This document shows, in pieces, positions 10,782 to 22,329 of a stretch of DNA of 64,000 nt. Below the pieces are notes generated by a model. That model made no database searches and was not told the DNA's origin. It saw only the letters and a program-made list of their open reading frames with translations. The translations under genes and the position numbers were made by a program. The stretch is taken from the NCBI GenBank assembly GCA_010405405.1, contig MU004231.1:1819386-1883385 (forward strand), given 5' to 3'. The first letter of the stretch is position 1; the number at the start of each line of letters is the position of its first letter. Origin of the DNA: Microthyrium microscopicum. Taxonomy: Eukaryota; Ascomycota; Dothideomycetes; Microthyriales; Microthyriaceae.

Positions 10782-13700
10782 ATGGCTCAGTCGCCGATGA
10801 TATCGTGTCCGCTGAAACAAACCAACGAAATCGACTGGGTTACACCTTTGAAGAACCATATTCGCGACAGCTATGGCGATGATCCTGAGCGTTATGTCGA
10901 AGAATGTAGCATGCTGAACCGTTTACGGCAAGACATGCGTGGAGCAGGAAAAGACAGCGCTTCAGGACGAGATCTCCTCTACCGCTACTATGGCCAACTT
11001 GAGCTGCTTGACCTACGATTTCCGGTTGACGAGAATCACATCAAAATCTCTTTCACATGGTAGGTTACTCATCAAAAATATATTGATATCCAGGCTGACT
11101 TCCATTCCAGGTTCGATGCCTTTACCCATAAACCCACGTCCCAATACTCCCTTGCCTACGAAAAAGCCTCCATCATATTCAATATATCCGCCGTACTGTC
11201 ATGTCATGCCGCCAACCAGAACCGCCATGAAGAAACTGGCCTCAAAACCGCCTATCATTCCTTCCAAGCCGCTGCCGGGATGTTCACCTATATCAACGAA
11301 AACTTTCTACATGCTCCGTCAGCTGATCTCAGCCGAGAGACTGTCAAAACCTTGATTCACATCATGCTTGCGCAGGGCCAAGAAGTATTTTTAGAAAAGC
11401 AAATCGCCGACGACAAAAAAGTAGGTCTTTTGGCTAAGCTTGCTAGCCAGGCAGCTTATCTATACGGCCAAGCTTTGGAAGGTGCGCAAGAAAATGTGCA
11501 GAAAGGTACATTTGAGCGAGTCTGGCTACAAGTCACTCAGGTACGTTTTAATTACACAACCCTTTTATGGTCTCTAATCATGCTAGATCAAACACAATCA
11601 TATGTGTGCGGTAGCACAGTATTATCAGGCACTGGCAGACAATGATGCAAATTCACATGGCATCTCCATATGTCGTCTCCAAGTTGCCGAGACTCTAGCT
11701 CGAGATGCGAACCGATCCGCAAACACCTTCCCTGCCACTGTTTCTGCGAACTCCAATCTCACATCCGAGACGGGCATAGTTCTCAGCGATATCACTCGAA
11801 GACATCTCGCGAATATTCAACAGAAGCTAACGGAATTCGCGAAAGATAATGACTTCATTTATCATCAACCGGTCCCTTCAGAAGCCTCCCTGACGTCCAT
11901 CCCGAAACTCCCCGCCGCAAAACCTATCCCTGTCAGCGAGCTGTACCAAGGGCAAGATATACAAAAGATCATCGGTCCCGATATATTCCAGCGCATTGTG
12001 CCAATGGCTGTTACTGAGTCTGCGAGCTTATACGATGAAGAAAAAGCGAAGCTGACTCGAGCCGAAACCGAACGGGTGGAAATTGCAAATGATGAAATGG
12101 CAGCCAGCTTTGATTACTTGAAGCTTCCTGGTAGCTTGGATGTTCTCAAGGGCGTGAAAGACCATGAGCTCTCAGTTGACCCAGAGTTCAACAAGTGGTG
12201 CTCCGACTTAGCTGGTCATGCTCCATTCTCAGAAGCTTTCGAGGAACTAGGATCCCATAAGCAGTCTATCACTGTCTTGCTAGATCAGAGCCAAAAGAAT
12301 CTTGACATGGAGGAGAGCGTCTGCGAAAAGATGCGATCCAAATATGGCGATGACTGGTCACAACAACCGAGTTCGCGGCTTACTGCGACTCTACGTAGTG
12401 ATATCAAGAATTATCGATCGGCGGTCGAGGAGGCTTCTACGAGCGATGCTAGACTCTACAGCACATTCCGACAATACGAAACCGACTTTGAAGAGATGCG
12501 CAGTGCAGGTGAAACCGAAGAAGCTGACATTCTCTACCAACGAGCAATGATTAAAGCTGGAGCTTCGAGAAGTAAAGGCGGCTCTGGAGAAGCTAGTTTG
12601 CTTGATGACGACTTTGAAGGTGGTCCTAGCGTTAGCGAGCAGATTTCCAACGTGGAAGAATTGATGAAGAAGCTCAAGATGGTACGAAAAGAGAGAGAGC
12701 AAGTGCTTAAAGACCTCAAAGACAAGGTGAGACACACAAGTTTCCATTCTAGATGATGAGGCTAACGTGAAACAGGTTCATAATGATGACATCTCGAGCG
12801 TTCTAATACTCAACAAAAAATCCATCTCAAATCAAGACGCGCAAATCTTCAAGGCAGAACTAGAAAAGTTCAGGCCACACCAAAATCGCATCTTACAGGC
12901 CAATCACAAACAGAAGGCTCTGTTGAATGAACTCACCCGATCCTACGATGCTCTGCTTCAAGACAAACGAGTAAGAACCGAACAATCCAAATATGAAGCC
13001 TTCAACCGACAGCGATCAACTGTACTGGTCAAGTATCGCAAGGTTTACCAAGCTTTCAACGACCTCGAGACTGGTCTTATGCGTGCGCAAGGATTTTACA
13101 GCGAGATGAAAGAAACAGTGGAAAGTTTGAGCAAAAACGTTGAAACATTTGTTAGCAACAGAAGAAATGAAGGAGGTCAACTTCTATCCACGATAGAAAA
13201 TTCCAAGCACACTAGCAACAGTGGGCTTGTAGACTGGGAGCGTGGAGGTCTCAATCAGTTGATGGAGAAAATGACTGTCGATAGCAGTCCAGCGCCTCCT
13301 CAGCAAACGAGCAAATCCCCACCACCAGCGCCTATTCGAACAGGCTATCCTCAAAACGCAGGCGTTGCTCCCTATACTCCGGGACAACCTCCTCAACAAT
13401 CAATACCTCCATACACCCCAGGTCTCCCAACTGCCACGCGGACCCAGGAATTTACCTACAATCCGCAACACATGGGCCCAGTCTCCCCACCACCCAATAC
13501 CGCCGCGTTCTATCAATCCGGCAATGCTTCCAATCACTTCTTCTCGCCTCCTCCAACTGCTGGCATGCAACCACCTCGCACTGCTGGATTGGTCAGCCCG
13601 CCAATATCACGCTTCTCTCAACAGTACATGCCACAACCACCTCATACTGCAGGACTTGGCGGCCCAAGCCAGCAAATGCCGCCAGGCTGGCAGCCTCCAC

Positions 13701-13870
13701 CACCGCCTCCTGGTCGCCCTCCCCAGCAGCAGGATATGAACTTTGGCATTCCAGCTGATGGTCAGGCGCGATATCCTGCAGGACCAGGTGGATATGCTGC
13801 ACCTGCTAACGGGAGAGCTTCGCAACCATCTGGTAAAGATCCTTGGGCTGGTCTAAGCGGATGGCAATGA
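10782..13870 (+). CDS. bro1: Endosomal sorting protein Bro1 (ALIX family)
   Basis: This 980-residue cytosolic ESCRT-associated protein is expected to recruit the deubiquitinase Doa4 and to bind ESCRT-III Snf7 on endosomes during multivesicular-body sorting. There are four exons: 10782-11059, 11111-11540, 11587-12726 and 12776-13870. The N-terminal BRO1 domain spans roughly residues 5-390 and contains the diagnostic GRDLLYRYYGQLELLDLRFP. A long helical V domain runs to about 740. A proline-rich tail of about 200 residues has repeated PPxTAG elements and an MPPGWQPPPPPPG stretch, and the end GKDPWAGLSGWQ is typical of filamentous-fungal Bro1. The paralogue PalA/Rim20 lacks this long Pro/Gln tail, which supports Bro1. 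The start is fixed by MISCPLKQTNEIDWV, the usual beginning of the family. Confidence 0.95.
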
Positions 13871-14417
13871 GCCAGAATTGTGGTATTCAATACCGCTGCT
13901 TGAATAGGTGGCAACCTATATGTGGGTTTACTTGTTTGTACTATGGTGGTGGAAGAGGAAGTGTGCTGCATCTCTTGTTTAAAGCATACCTATCATCGAG
14001 TATTTTATTCCAAGAAATGAACTTGACTACCCAATATCGATCCCTTGCTAATCTTTTGCGCTTGTACGTCGAGAACAAAGAATAGCCCCTTTGTGTTCAA
14101 CTACGTTTTGCAAAGAACACGGTGCCCCACCCTTTGCTATTGTGGCTCGATTCTGATTATATGTTTACTAGCACGAATGACTGGATGAGGAGATCGGCAG
14201 CAGGTGTTATGCATGGGTGTGGTGCGCAGTGCCCCTGATACAAAGATGGGCGGCGAGGCATGCATTGAGAATTGGGCGGCGAGAATTAAACGTCTGCTCC
14301 CATGTCCGTTGGCTGAGATCTTTCAAGTCCTTTGAGTACCAAAATCACGGACGAAACTAGAACGATACTTGGATTTTATACTTTGGGCTTATGAATGCTT
14401 AGAGACAGTTACTCGAC
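13871..14417. other. Gap between bro1 and the F-box-like gene
   Basis: This contains the bro1 3' region and the promoter of the next gene. No other feature was seen. Confidence 0.4.
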
Positions 14418-15468
14418 ATGATTTACAGATTTCAGCTGTCTTTAGAAGAGCAACTTGCAACGATATATAATGGACTCGATTCAACTACTTGCCAAACCAA
14501 TGCTGTAAATCCGACGCTGAGCTCAGTATATAGTGGCCAAGACCAATCCCTCTTTTTCTTCAAATTACCTCCAGAGCTACGGCGGAGAATATATCGATAT
14601 CTGGCTACTGACTTACCCAAGCACATCCACATAGTGAAAGGGACAAGATCTGGCTACATAAACTGCAAAGCCTTTAGCGAGAATAAGGGCACTTGGCAAA
14701 CCACGTTTTGTCTTGAAATTGAGTTGGAAGAGAACCTACACTCGGTACGCATACTTTGCGATATTTGGCTTGAAAGGGATGGGCTAGACTCCACGCGTCC
14801 TGAATATAAGGCTCTATGTGCCTCACTCTCAGCAGCATTGAAGAAGGCTCCGTCCGACAGCCACCTATACAGTTTTCTCGTTGATATTGATTCGTCTCTA
14901 GGCTAATGTGAGTTCTCGCGGCCCTGGAGGCCACAGGTCTAACGAATTGCTAATAGACACCAGGCAAGATGAAGTTCATCATGAGTTATACTGGAATACC
15001 ACTTTCCGAATTTTCAGCCCTCAGCTACTGCACACGTTTTTGAACAACCTTCGACCTCACAGCCTTGGGCTTATTCGTAAAATGTAATTCACCTGGGCAT
15101 TCAAGACAGAGAGTTGAAATTACAAGAGAAGACAACGAAGATACAGTATCAAGGGCATGAACAGAGCCGAGACCGATTGGATTGCTGCTGCAAAGTTGAT
15201 CTCTAAATGCGTCAACTTGGACACGCTGATGATTCAGATACTTGGATCAGGACCTTTACTGGCAGACTACAAATTGCAACGGCCACTTCAAGCTTTACGA
15301 ATACCAAATCTTACTGTACAGCTTCCATGGTATCGAGACTATCATAACCCGCATGCAATGTTCTCTGACGAGGAATGTGCGTTTCCGATCCATCGGGCAT
15401 CGCGGGAATTCACTGAGGCAAAGGGTCGGTATGCTATGCTCAAGCCTCCTTTCTCGCTTCAATCTTGA
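14418..15468 (+). pseudogene. F-box-like/DUF7730-type protein, probably interrupted by a stop
   Basis: Three exons can be read: 14418-14907, 14957-15068 (approximate end) and about 15140-15468. Exon 1 has an F-box-like helix (FFKLPPELRRRIYRYL) at residues 48-63, as in the large fungal F-box-like/DUF7730 families. Exon 2 gives HHELYWNTTFRIFSP, matching the common 'structure of a changed outer residue' segment of those proteins. Exon 3 continues with TDWIAAAKLI and NPHAMFSDEE. The 49-nt intron between exons 1 and 2 has good signals (gtgagt, ctaac, aatag). However, the frame meets TAA at 14905-14907, right at the donor, so the product would stop at 162 residues. It is either a decayed copy or a gene whose splice I have misjudged. 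Function unknown; such proteins may be SCF adaptors, but this is not shown. Confidence 0.45.
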
Positions 15469-15871
15469 GAATCTACCTAGGCTTCAAGTTCTGTCAACTG
15501 CTTTCGTTTTTCAACTATAGGCTATGAGCTACTTCGACATTGATCAGCGATTAGAACATGTCGCTTATCTCTGTTTTGTTAGCTCCCATACATGATACAG
15601 CGTGACTAGTGACAAATATACAAACGGGTCATCTTGTTTACGATTCCTTGCCACAAAGAAGATTATGCCATGGAACTAATACTTTTTCGGTTCCTATAGC
15701 GGCTTCTGCGGGTAACATTTCCATATTCAAGATTGCCCATGGATATGAAGAACACATTTTGCAATGCTTCTTACCTCCCTTAAGAAAAATCATTATGTAT
15801 TACTGCCAGCGTGGTTCACGGCCATATACCTAATTGAAGAAACGAGAGTACCTGGTGGCTTTGTCCACCCT
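15469..15871. other. Gap between F-box-like gene and membrane protein gene
   Basis: Convergent 3' ends are expected here. A further short exon of the F-box-like gene (around 15521) cannot be excluded. Nothing else was seen. Confidence 0.35.
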
Positions 15872-18271
15872 CTAAAGCTCTTCTTCCGAGTCATTTTCCA
15901 CGGCCGGTTCCTTATGGACTTTGACTGTATCAATCTCTTCTTCCACAGTGGTCTCCACGATTGGCTTCTTAGCGACATTGCCTGTATCAACCTCTTCCTC
16001 CCAGGTGGTCTCCTCAGCCGGCTTCTTGTAAATAGTGTCTATATCAATGCCGGAGTCGGCAATATACCCATCCCAAAACTGTGTCGTGTCTTGACATGGT
16101 CCACTGTCTATAAATGCTGGTAGCTCCACAATCGGGTTCAGAAATGAAGGCCGCCACTCCGCCTGCTCTGCCTGAGCTTCTTTCCGAGGATCTCTTTCTG
16201 ACCCTTCTTCATTATGATTAGGCGGGCTGGAGCCAGAAGGGATGATTGTAGGTGGGCTCAGTCTGGGTAGACTTGACCTAATCGGACTTCCTTCAGGTGG
16301 ACTTGATCCTGGTGAAGCGGTACTAGGCGGGCTGGTACGAGGGTGGTTGGCACGGCTGGTCACAATTGACGGTCCAAGAGTGGAGTCCGGACTGATGCAG
16401 ATAAAGGGCACACCCAGTAACTTTGTTGTGGCTTTAGGTTTCACTTGCCCGTCTTCGCTCCCTGGAGAACTCTCTCCGTGTGGCAAAGATTCAGAACTTT
16501 CCGTGTTTCGGTCATCATCAGGCTGTTCTCCAGGTTGTTGATTAAGCTGTTGCTCAGGCTGCTGTTTCGGCTGTTGATCGAATTGTTGATCAGACTGTTG
16601 AACCGGCAGTTTCCCACGTTGTTTTTCAGAAAGTTGCTTAGGCTGTTGATGTGGTGCTACAGATACCGGCGTTACTGTGCCTTCCAAAACTCTGGGAACC
16701 AATCCTAGAGTTTTCGCCGATGCTGATGTACCATAGATTCGAGCGTTCAGTCTATTCATATTTGCAACTCCCGCGCCTGTCATATAAGCTTTAGTCGAAG
16801 TGGGCTCTACTGACCTTGTAACCACTTCTGTCAAGCGGGCCTTTCTTATTGTTTTGATAGCGGATTGAGTCCTCCTCGCGGGCAACGGGATCTTTGATAA
16901 ACTACCAGTTCTAACATGATTCGGCTTCTCAGACCTAGTGAATTGGTGTCTATAGCTTTCTTTATGCTGCTCTAGCTTAGCTTGAGTGGCGTCAAGCTCG
17001 ATCCGTGGCGGCCAGTGTTCAAGACTAATCTGGTCAGTTTGACGAGGCTCTATATATCTAATATCTTCTAACTGCTCCTTAAATTGCACATTCCTAACGC
17101 CCTTTGGAGCTTTGGAAGTCCTGGTGAATTCGGTCGGTCTAGTTTGTGCTTTGAATCCTGAACGATTTGTTGACCTTACCTGCTTTACATGTCCGGGCTG
17201 AAGCTTTGGTCCAGCCCGATCATACCACTCTGGATTGAGTGAAGGTTTGGTCTCGGAGTACCTATTCACGAGAGGTACATAGAAGGATGGATGACCAGCT
17301 GGCCAGATCCATGGCCGATTTACAGGATATCTTGGAGAGCCTACTGGGGCCTGAAGATCTTCTTCCGCCGTCCATTTGCTGCCAAAGGCTGAACCATAAT
17401 GATTAGTGATTGATGGGCCACGTACTTTATCTCGAGCTGTCGAGTCATTAGTATTGTTTGGTGTGGCCGAATCGCGATCCCCAATAATAGCTCGATGAAG
17501 TTTATTGTCGACTGAAGCACGATATGCTTTCATCTTGTCCTCAACTTCAGGGTCATTTTCGGGCCGCTCAAACTTGGGAAAGCAATCTGGGCATTTCTGG
17601 TGGTTTGGAGTCGATGCTTCTACTAATCTTCCTAAAGAAAAGCAGCACAAGAACCAATAAAAGTTAGAATCAGTGTATTTTGTCCGGCTCAGTAGCACCA
17701 ATATGAGTAGTGGTGTCGCGAACCAGATAACGCCAGGCTCTGACCTATAGTCTCGACCGTAGTAGCCGTGAGTACAGCGAGAAGCATAGATCCAGAGACG
17801 GGAGCTGCATGTGTAAAATGCAACTATGGAGAAGAGGGATATCTGTTTTATCGGGTGTTCAGTCAACGTAGGCAGCATTCTTGAGGTACAGGTAAATATC
17901 ATAGCCCCAAATAATGCTTGTGCCAATCCTATGATTGCCTTTCTCAACACATTGCTCCAGTGAGAATAGAGGAAGCACAAGACGTGTAAAAGTAGATGTG
18001 GTAATACGGCTCCAAGTAACGATATAGTCAGCCATGTGAACCAGTTCAGAGGCTGATTACTGAGCTGAAGCAAGTATACAACCACGATTAGTGAGATTGC
18101 AGGGTGTGTGGCCGTCTTTACTTTCTGCAAGTAGCATCCTATGCAATGGTCTTCGAGGAATATGTTGTGGGGACAATTTGGGTAATCGTACTCATCTTCC
18201 ACCTTGGATTGCTTCTGGGGAAACAAGATGGAAGTTAATAAGAGAACCAATGATGTGGAGGTGGATGACAT
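15872..18271 (-). CDS. Unrecognised multi-pass membrane protein with long hydrophilic repeat-bearing tail
   Basis: A single exon encodes 799 residues. I do not recognise the family. The first 230 residues contain several hydrophobic segments (for example LTISLLGAVLPHLLLHVLCFL and VIWFATPLLILVLL). They are flanked by cysteine pairs: a C-PHN...C-IGC group near residues 33-45 and CPDC after the last helix, which might bind metal. The remaining 570 residues are hydrophilic and low in complexity. Within them are a Gln-rich stretch of QQP units near residues 540-590, a Pro/Ser-rich region (SPPSTASPGSSPPEGSP) and three acidic repeats at the C terminus. The architecture is a membrane anchor with a long disordered, probably cytosolic, tail. 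A second multi-helix membrane protein follows upstream on the same strand, so the pair may belong together. No function is proposed. Confidence 0.7.
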   Translation of the reverse strand: MSSTSTSLVLLLTSILFPQKQSKVEDEYDYPNCPHNIFLEDHCIGCYLQKVKTATHPAISLIVVVYLLQLSNQPLNWFTWLTISLLGAVLPHLLLHVLCFLYSHWSNVLRKAIIGLAQALFGAMIFTCTSRMLPTLTEHPIKQISLFSIVAFYTCSSRLWIYASRCTHGYYGRDYRSEPGVIWFATPLLILVLLSRTKYTDSNFYWFLCCFSLGRLVEASTPNHQKCPDCFPKFERPENDPEVEDKMKAYRASVDNKLHRAIIGDRDSATPNNTNDSTARDKVRGPSITNHYGSAFGSKWTAEEDLQAPVGSPRYPVNRPWIWPAGHPSFYVPLVNRYSETKPSLNPEWYDRAGPKLQPGHVKQVRSTNRSGFKAQTRPTEFTRTSKAPKGVRNVQFKEQLEDIRYIEPRQTDQISLEHWPPRIELDATQAKLEQHKESYRHQFTRSEKPNHVRTGSLSKIPLPARRTQSAIKTIRKARLTEVVTRSVEPTSTKAYMTGAGVANMNRLNARIYGTSASAKTLGLVPRVLEGTVTPVSVAPHQQPKQLSEKQRGKLPVQQSDQQFDQQPKQQPEQQLNQQPGEQPDDDRNTESSESLPHGESSPGSEDGQVKPKATTKLLGVPFICISPDSTLGPSIVTSRANHPRTSPPSTASPGSSPPEGSPIRSSLPRLSPPTIIPSGSSPPNHNEEGSERDPRKEAQAEQAEWRPSFLNPIVELPAFIDSGPCQDTTQFWDGYIADSGIDIDTIYKKPAEETTWEEEVDTGNVAKKPIVETTVEEEIDTVKVHKEPAVENDSEEEL
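15875..16033 (-). repeat. Three degenerate acidic repeats at a protein C terminus
   Basis: The last 52 residues of the membrane protein consist of about three units of 18-20 residues with the pattern K-[KE]-P-x-[VE]-E-x-[TD]-x-E-E-E-[VIL]. Examples are KKPAEETTWEEEVDT, KKPIVETTVEEEIDT and KEPAVENDSEEEL. The DNA is repeated too (for example gtctccacg / ggtctcctc segments), which points to recent internal duplication. Confidence 0.7.
16515..16660 (-). repeat. Coding Gln-rich repeat (QQP/QQ units)
   Basis: The sense strand repeats CAACAGCC-like triplet blocks that give QQP, QQS, QQF and QQL units at spacings of four to five residues. This is a low-complexity region likely to vary in length between strains. 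Confidence 0.65.
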
Positions 18272-18750
18272 TATTTCCAGCAGTGATTTTGCTTACCAGA
18301 GCAAAAGCAGGTCAGAATTCGGTAATTGCTAGAAATCGTTCTTGAGTAGTCTCATTTGGCTAAAGTTATGATTATTTAGGTGGGAAGAATTGTAACCTCG
18401 AAGCATGATAGGCGATATAATCTATGCTTTGTCAAGGAAACAAAGGAACTATACTTCCTGGCTTTCTCTTCATGCGAAGATCTTTAAGCAACAAAGGGTT
18501 GCAGCCGAGAAAAAGAGAGCATAAGTCGTTGCATTGTATTTTGCAAGGACACTTGCTTTATCTTCTTCCACAATGGGATTGATCTTCTCATCAGCCTCGT
18601 AAATATTGGAATAGAGACTATTGCAATGCGAATCAACAAAGACGACTCATTCTGTGCAACTAAAAAGCACAGACATGTGCAATGGTTATTATAAGAGGTA
18701 GCAAAGCCTCGATTTCCGCAATTTATGGTGTCGATATACATTTGAAACCT
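18272..18750. other. Gap between two membrane protein genes
   Basis: This is promoter space for the downstream minus-strand gene plus the 3' region of the upstream one. No gene was seen. Confidence 0.4.
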
Positions 18751-20154
18751 TTACAAGCTCGACACTCTCCCTGGCTGCCGTTCCGATGGTACTGTAAAAA
18801 GCTCAATGTTTTCCTCAGCCTCATTTTGCTCTAACACTCCAGTTGGCGGTGCGTTGAATGTGTCGTTCCCGAGCTGAGTGCTGATATCAGACCATCGTCT
18901 CTCAATGAAAACAGTCCATTCCGCGATCTCCTCTGGAACGCTCTGTATTTTCCAAAGCGTCCCAAACCAGATAACTTGTGCAGTAGCAGGCAATACGACC
19001 TCAAAAACAATCTCTTTCTTCTGGCTTAGAGGACCAGACGCCGGAAAATGGTAAAAGTCGCAGATCCGATAGATTTGATGAAGAAGCAATACCGTGGTGG
19101 CGTAAGGAAAGGCACTCAAGACTCATTAGTATCAGCTCAGGTAACCTTCTAGATTTTCAGAAATCAATATCCCACAATCCTGTATATCTTTTTACAGCGA
19201 ACTGGGATTGAGGGCAATGAAATAGGACAGCTTGAGGACAAATTCTTTAGCCAGAGGTTAACTTACATCCAGGAGAGCATCTTGTAGGTGATGTTACCCG
19301 GTGTTTTCACCAGATAAATGCTATATGACCCGAGACATGACAAAATTGCTGCGAGCTCGAGAAAGTATGAGGCCTGGTATGTATTAGCCCATGGTGACTA
19401 TAGCTTGACTTCTTGAGATGTTGAAACAAATCGGCATCGAAAGGCAAATGGATCGTTGGTAAGGAGCGAATCGCTCCTACCTGTAGCCATGGACTACTAT
19501 CATACAAAACACAGGGTGTTTTGGTGCCATAAAGTTTCTTGGGAGAGTTGATCAAGTATATCAGCCGCTGAGAACACTTACCCAAACATATCGAAATGAT
19601 TCAACAACCTTAGGCTGGCCAACGGACTTCTTTAAATCGGCCCAGCCAATGATGACAAGTATCGCTTCGACCATACAGAATGCAACCGCAGGGTAGAACC
19701 CTATCTTCCGAATCAGCCTGCGGGTTTTTCGATTGGTCATGAGGGAGTTTTGCGGATTTTGAGGATCAACTTCCATGCTGATATGTGAAAGTTGCATAAC
19801 AACACATATCATCGCAAATATTAGTGTCGTTGGTCCCCAAAGAACAGCGATGTTATATGCGTCCACAAGAGGAGTGTCTGTGCCGTTCAACAAGCACCAC
19901 AAAGCTCTTGCGTGACCGGCCAGCATAATCAAAGTGCTGATGCCAAAAGGAATTGCGAAATACTGGCCCAAAACCACTTGGCGAATGATGTGGGCGATGG
20001 TGAGAAAAAGATAAATGACCACTTGGCTAATCTCAGCCCCAAGTGAAGGAAGCAGCGAGGACTGATCGCTATCGTCCATCGAGCGTTGGAATACAATTGA
20101 GTTGTCTGGTAGAACGAATGTATGAAGGCTTCCACGGGAAGCTCGTGGAGGCAC
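18751..20154 (-). CDS. Unrecognised multi-pass membrane protein
   Basis: The model has four exons: 20154-19582, 19537-19481, 19373-19267 and 19114-18751. It gives 366 residues with all phases closed. Hydrophobic segments include VVIYLFLTIAHIIRQVVLG, IPFGISTLIMLAGHARAL, LWGPTTLIFAMICVVM, AVAFCMVEAILVIIGWA, FLELAAILSCLGSYSIYLV and an amphipathic stretch in the last exon. Six or seven helices are therefore likely, with a hydrophilic C-terminal tail of about 60 residues. I cannot name the family. The 57-nt second exon is inferred only from splice signals and frame (KLYGTKTPCVLYDSSPWLQ). An alternative single long intron would delete those 19 residues without changing the frame. It lies beside another orphan membrane protein on the same strand. 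Confidence 0.65.
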
Positions 20155-21445
20155 TGGCTTTCATTGAGATGTGTAAGGATCGCAAAGTCTATGGCAAACA
20201 TCATGGACAATTCAGATAAAACTGGTTCCAAGTCTAAGCTGGGCGGCTAATCGTGCTTTTGAAAAGCTAAGTGATACGGAACCAGTGTTGTCCAAGATAA
20301 CACACCTTCCGCCGGATAGGCACCACTTTTCCCGTTTACCCCGTACATATGTAAATGAATTGTTCTCTCATTCATTCAACTGTTGCCTATTTCGTAGCGC
20401 CGATTAGGAGCCTCTGAGAATAGTATCAGAAAGGAGCTGTGAAGGAATTCCACCACATATCTTCCATCAGATCCCACAGAGCCTACCTCGGTACCCGTAC
20501 CTACGGCGCATATAGATGGCGAAGTTGAAGAAACAAAGAAACTGAAATTCTTTGTATTGCGAAGAATTTTGCTTGGGAACCGTTAATAAGTGACAAAGTA
20601 AATTCTACAATGCTGGGGTGAGCAGTCCAAAGAGGATAGATTGTACCTATCAGGCTGAGTGAAGCATCTATCTTTAGTACAAAGAAAGACCGGATTGTTG
20701 AGTATTTAGGTACTTTTGATCAACATCCTGTGCAACGAGCGTTTAGCCTGATCAAAGAGGTAATTGTTTCTAGCAGTCTAGGTGGTGTCCGTCCTTTCCT
20801 TACCATTGCAGATAATGATGATAAAAATCAGCACTTCCTTGGTGACGAGAAGTAGGCTTCCCAATAATGTTAGCCGTCTCTGCTGCTCGGCTAAGCCAGC
20901 ATGTTTCCTGACCTGGCGCGTTCCGAGGGACCCCAGGTATTTGCCCTGCTACAGACAGGGCAGACATGAGAGAAGACGACATATCATTATTTCATTAAAT
21001 CACAGCAGGTGATATTCCAGATAGTGCCTGAAACATTGTCGACAGGAAAATTGCAGAGAAAGAAGAGCGCAAAAACGAGAATAAAAGGTTATATCTCCAA
21101 TGATTGCATTATAGCCTCTCCTACTACTCTCGATGAACACGCGGGAAGTATATCAACAAGGTTGTACAAGGCTCCTGACGAGCAGAAAATAATATCGTAA
21201 AGTTTTTCAACAACTATGGCCATAAAATGCGCGAGGACTCTCTCTTGCCAACTGTCCAGCCTTCTCCTCCTACAACAGGATCGCTCAACCTCGGTCAGTT
21301 CTTCCTCCATGGACCGATGAATGACAATTGTTTTTCCCATGAAAGCCAGTTTCCGCTAATGCACGACACCTACGAATAGGGTCAAAAATAATAAGATGAA
21401 CAAGAATAGGACGCCAAGATTATTAACACACCACAGCTAGTCCTT
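20155..21445. other. 1.3-kb gene-free region
   Basis: Only short frames without protein resemblance were found on either strand. It includes the upstream region of the membrane protein gene and the 3' region of the Asp f 4-like gene. Confidence 0.4.
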
Positions 21446-22329
21446 TCACGAGAAAGTCGTCGTCAGCTGAGCGCTCGTTCCCATGAAGCAACCTCCGTTC
21501 ATTCCTGCCGCGTCGGTCTGGCCACCGTTCTGAGCACCGCAGTTGTTGAGTTGGTATGTGCCGGCCTCGAAGCATGTGTTGCCGCTCTTGCAGGTGAAGA
21601 CGCAGGTGCTCATGTCAGTCGTGCACTTGGAGCCAACCACGCTGATGGAGTTACCGCTCATATTGACTTCACGAGACACATCGACAGTACCCCAGGCGCC
21701 GTAGGTGAACTCCACCCAGGTGTTGGAGATTTGGCCGTTGACGAGCTGGGTGTTGCCGTAGATGGCAGACATGCCTCCGGAAATATCGGCGCAGGAGATG
21801 ACCTGGCTTTGTCCTGGAGAAAGCGCAACAGTGATGAGTGGTGGCTTGCCTGCAGTGTTCATCCATGAGCCGGCAGGACCCCAGACAACAACGATGATGG
21901 ATTCGGAGGCAGCGTTCTTGACAGTGTTGACGTTGGGTCCACCGGATCCGAGCCAGCAGGCGCCGTTGCTGGCTTGTGAGTTTTGACCAAGGTTTGCGAA
22001 TCCTACGCTCATGAGCTTGCTGGAGATGTCGACGCTGCTAGTTGATGCACTGGTTGTGGTCTGTACGTTGGTGTTGGTTTGAGGAGCAGCGACAGGAGCA
22101 GATGAAGCTTTAGAAGATGGAGTAGCAGCGGCCGCGCTTGTTGGGGATGCACTGCTATGTGCCTTTGCGCCTTGTATAGCGTCATTCCAATCCCTATGAT
22201 ATGTTAGCCCGCGAGTATACAAAATAACAGGCTTTCAAACCTCTTCTCGACCTGGCTTGGGACAACTCCAGCGAAGGCACTGTTGGCGAACAAGGCAGCG
22301 ATTGCCAATGAGACTGTTGAAACACGCAT
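21446..22329 (-). CDS. Secreted protein of the Asp f 4 allergen-like family
   Basis: This is a 278-residue secreted protein in two exons, 22329-22241 and 22193-21446. Residues 1-20 (MRVSTVSLAIAALFANSAFA) form a clear signal peptide. The short propeptide GVVPSQVEKR ends in a Kex2-type Lys-Arg site split by the intron. A Ser/Ala/Pro-rich spacer of about 45 residues follows, likely O-glycosylated. The folded part from about residue 90 contains GACWLGSGGPNVNTV, WGPAGSW, VDVSREVNMSG and several Cys pairs. It ends with GGCFMGTSAQLTTTFS, the pattern of the Asp f 4 family. The role of that family is not established; members are extracellular or wall-associated. An unusually long gene-free region lies upstream. 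Confidence 0.8.
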
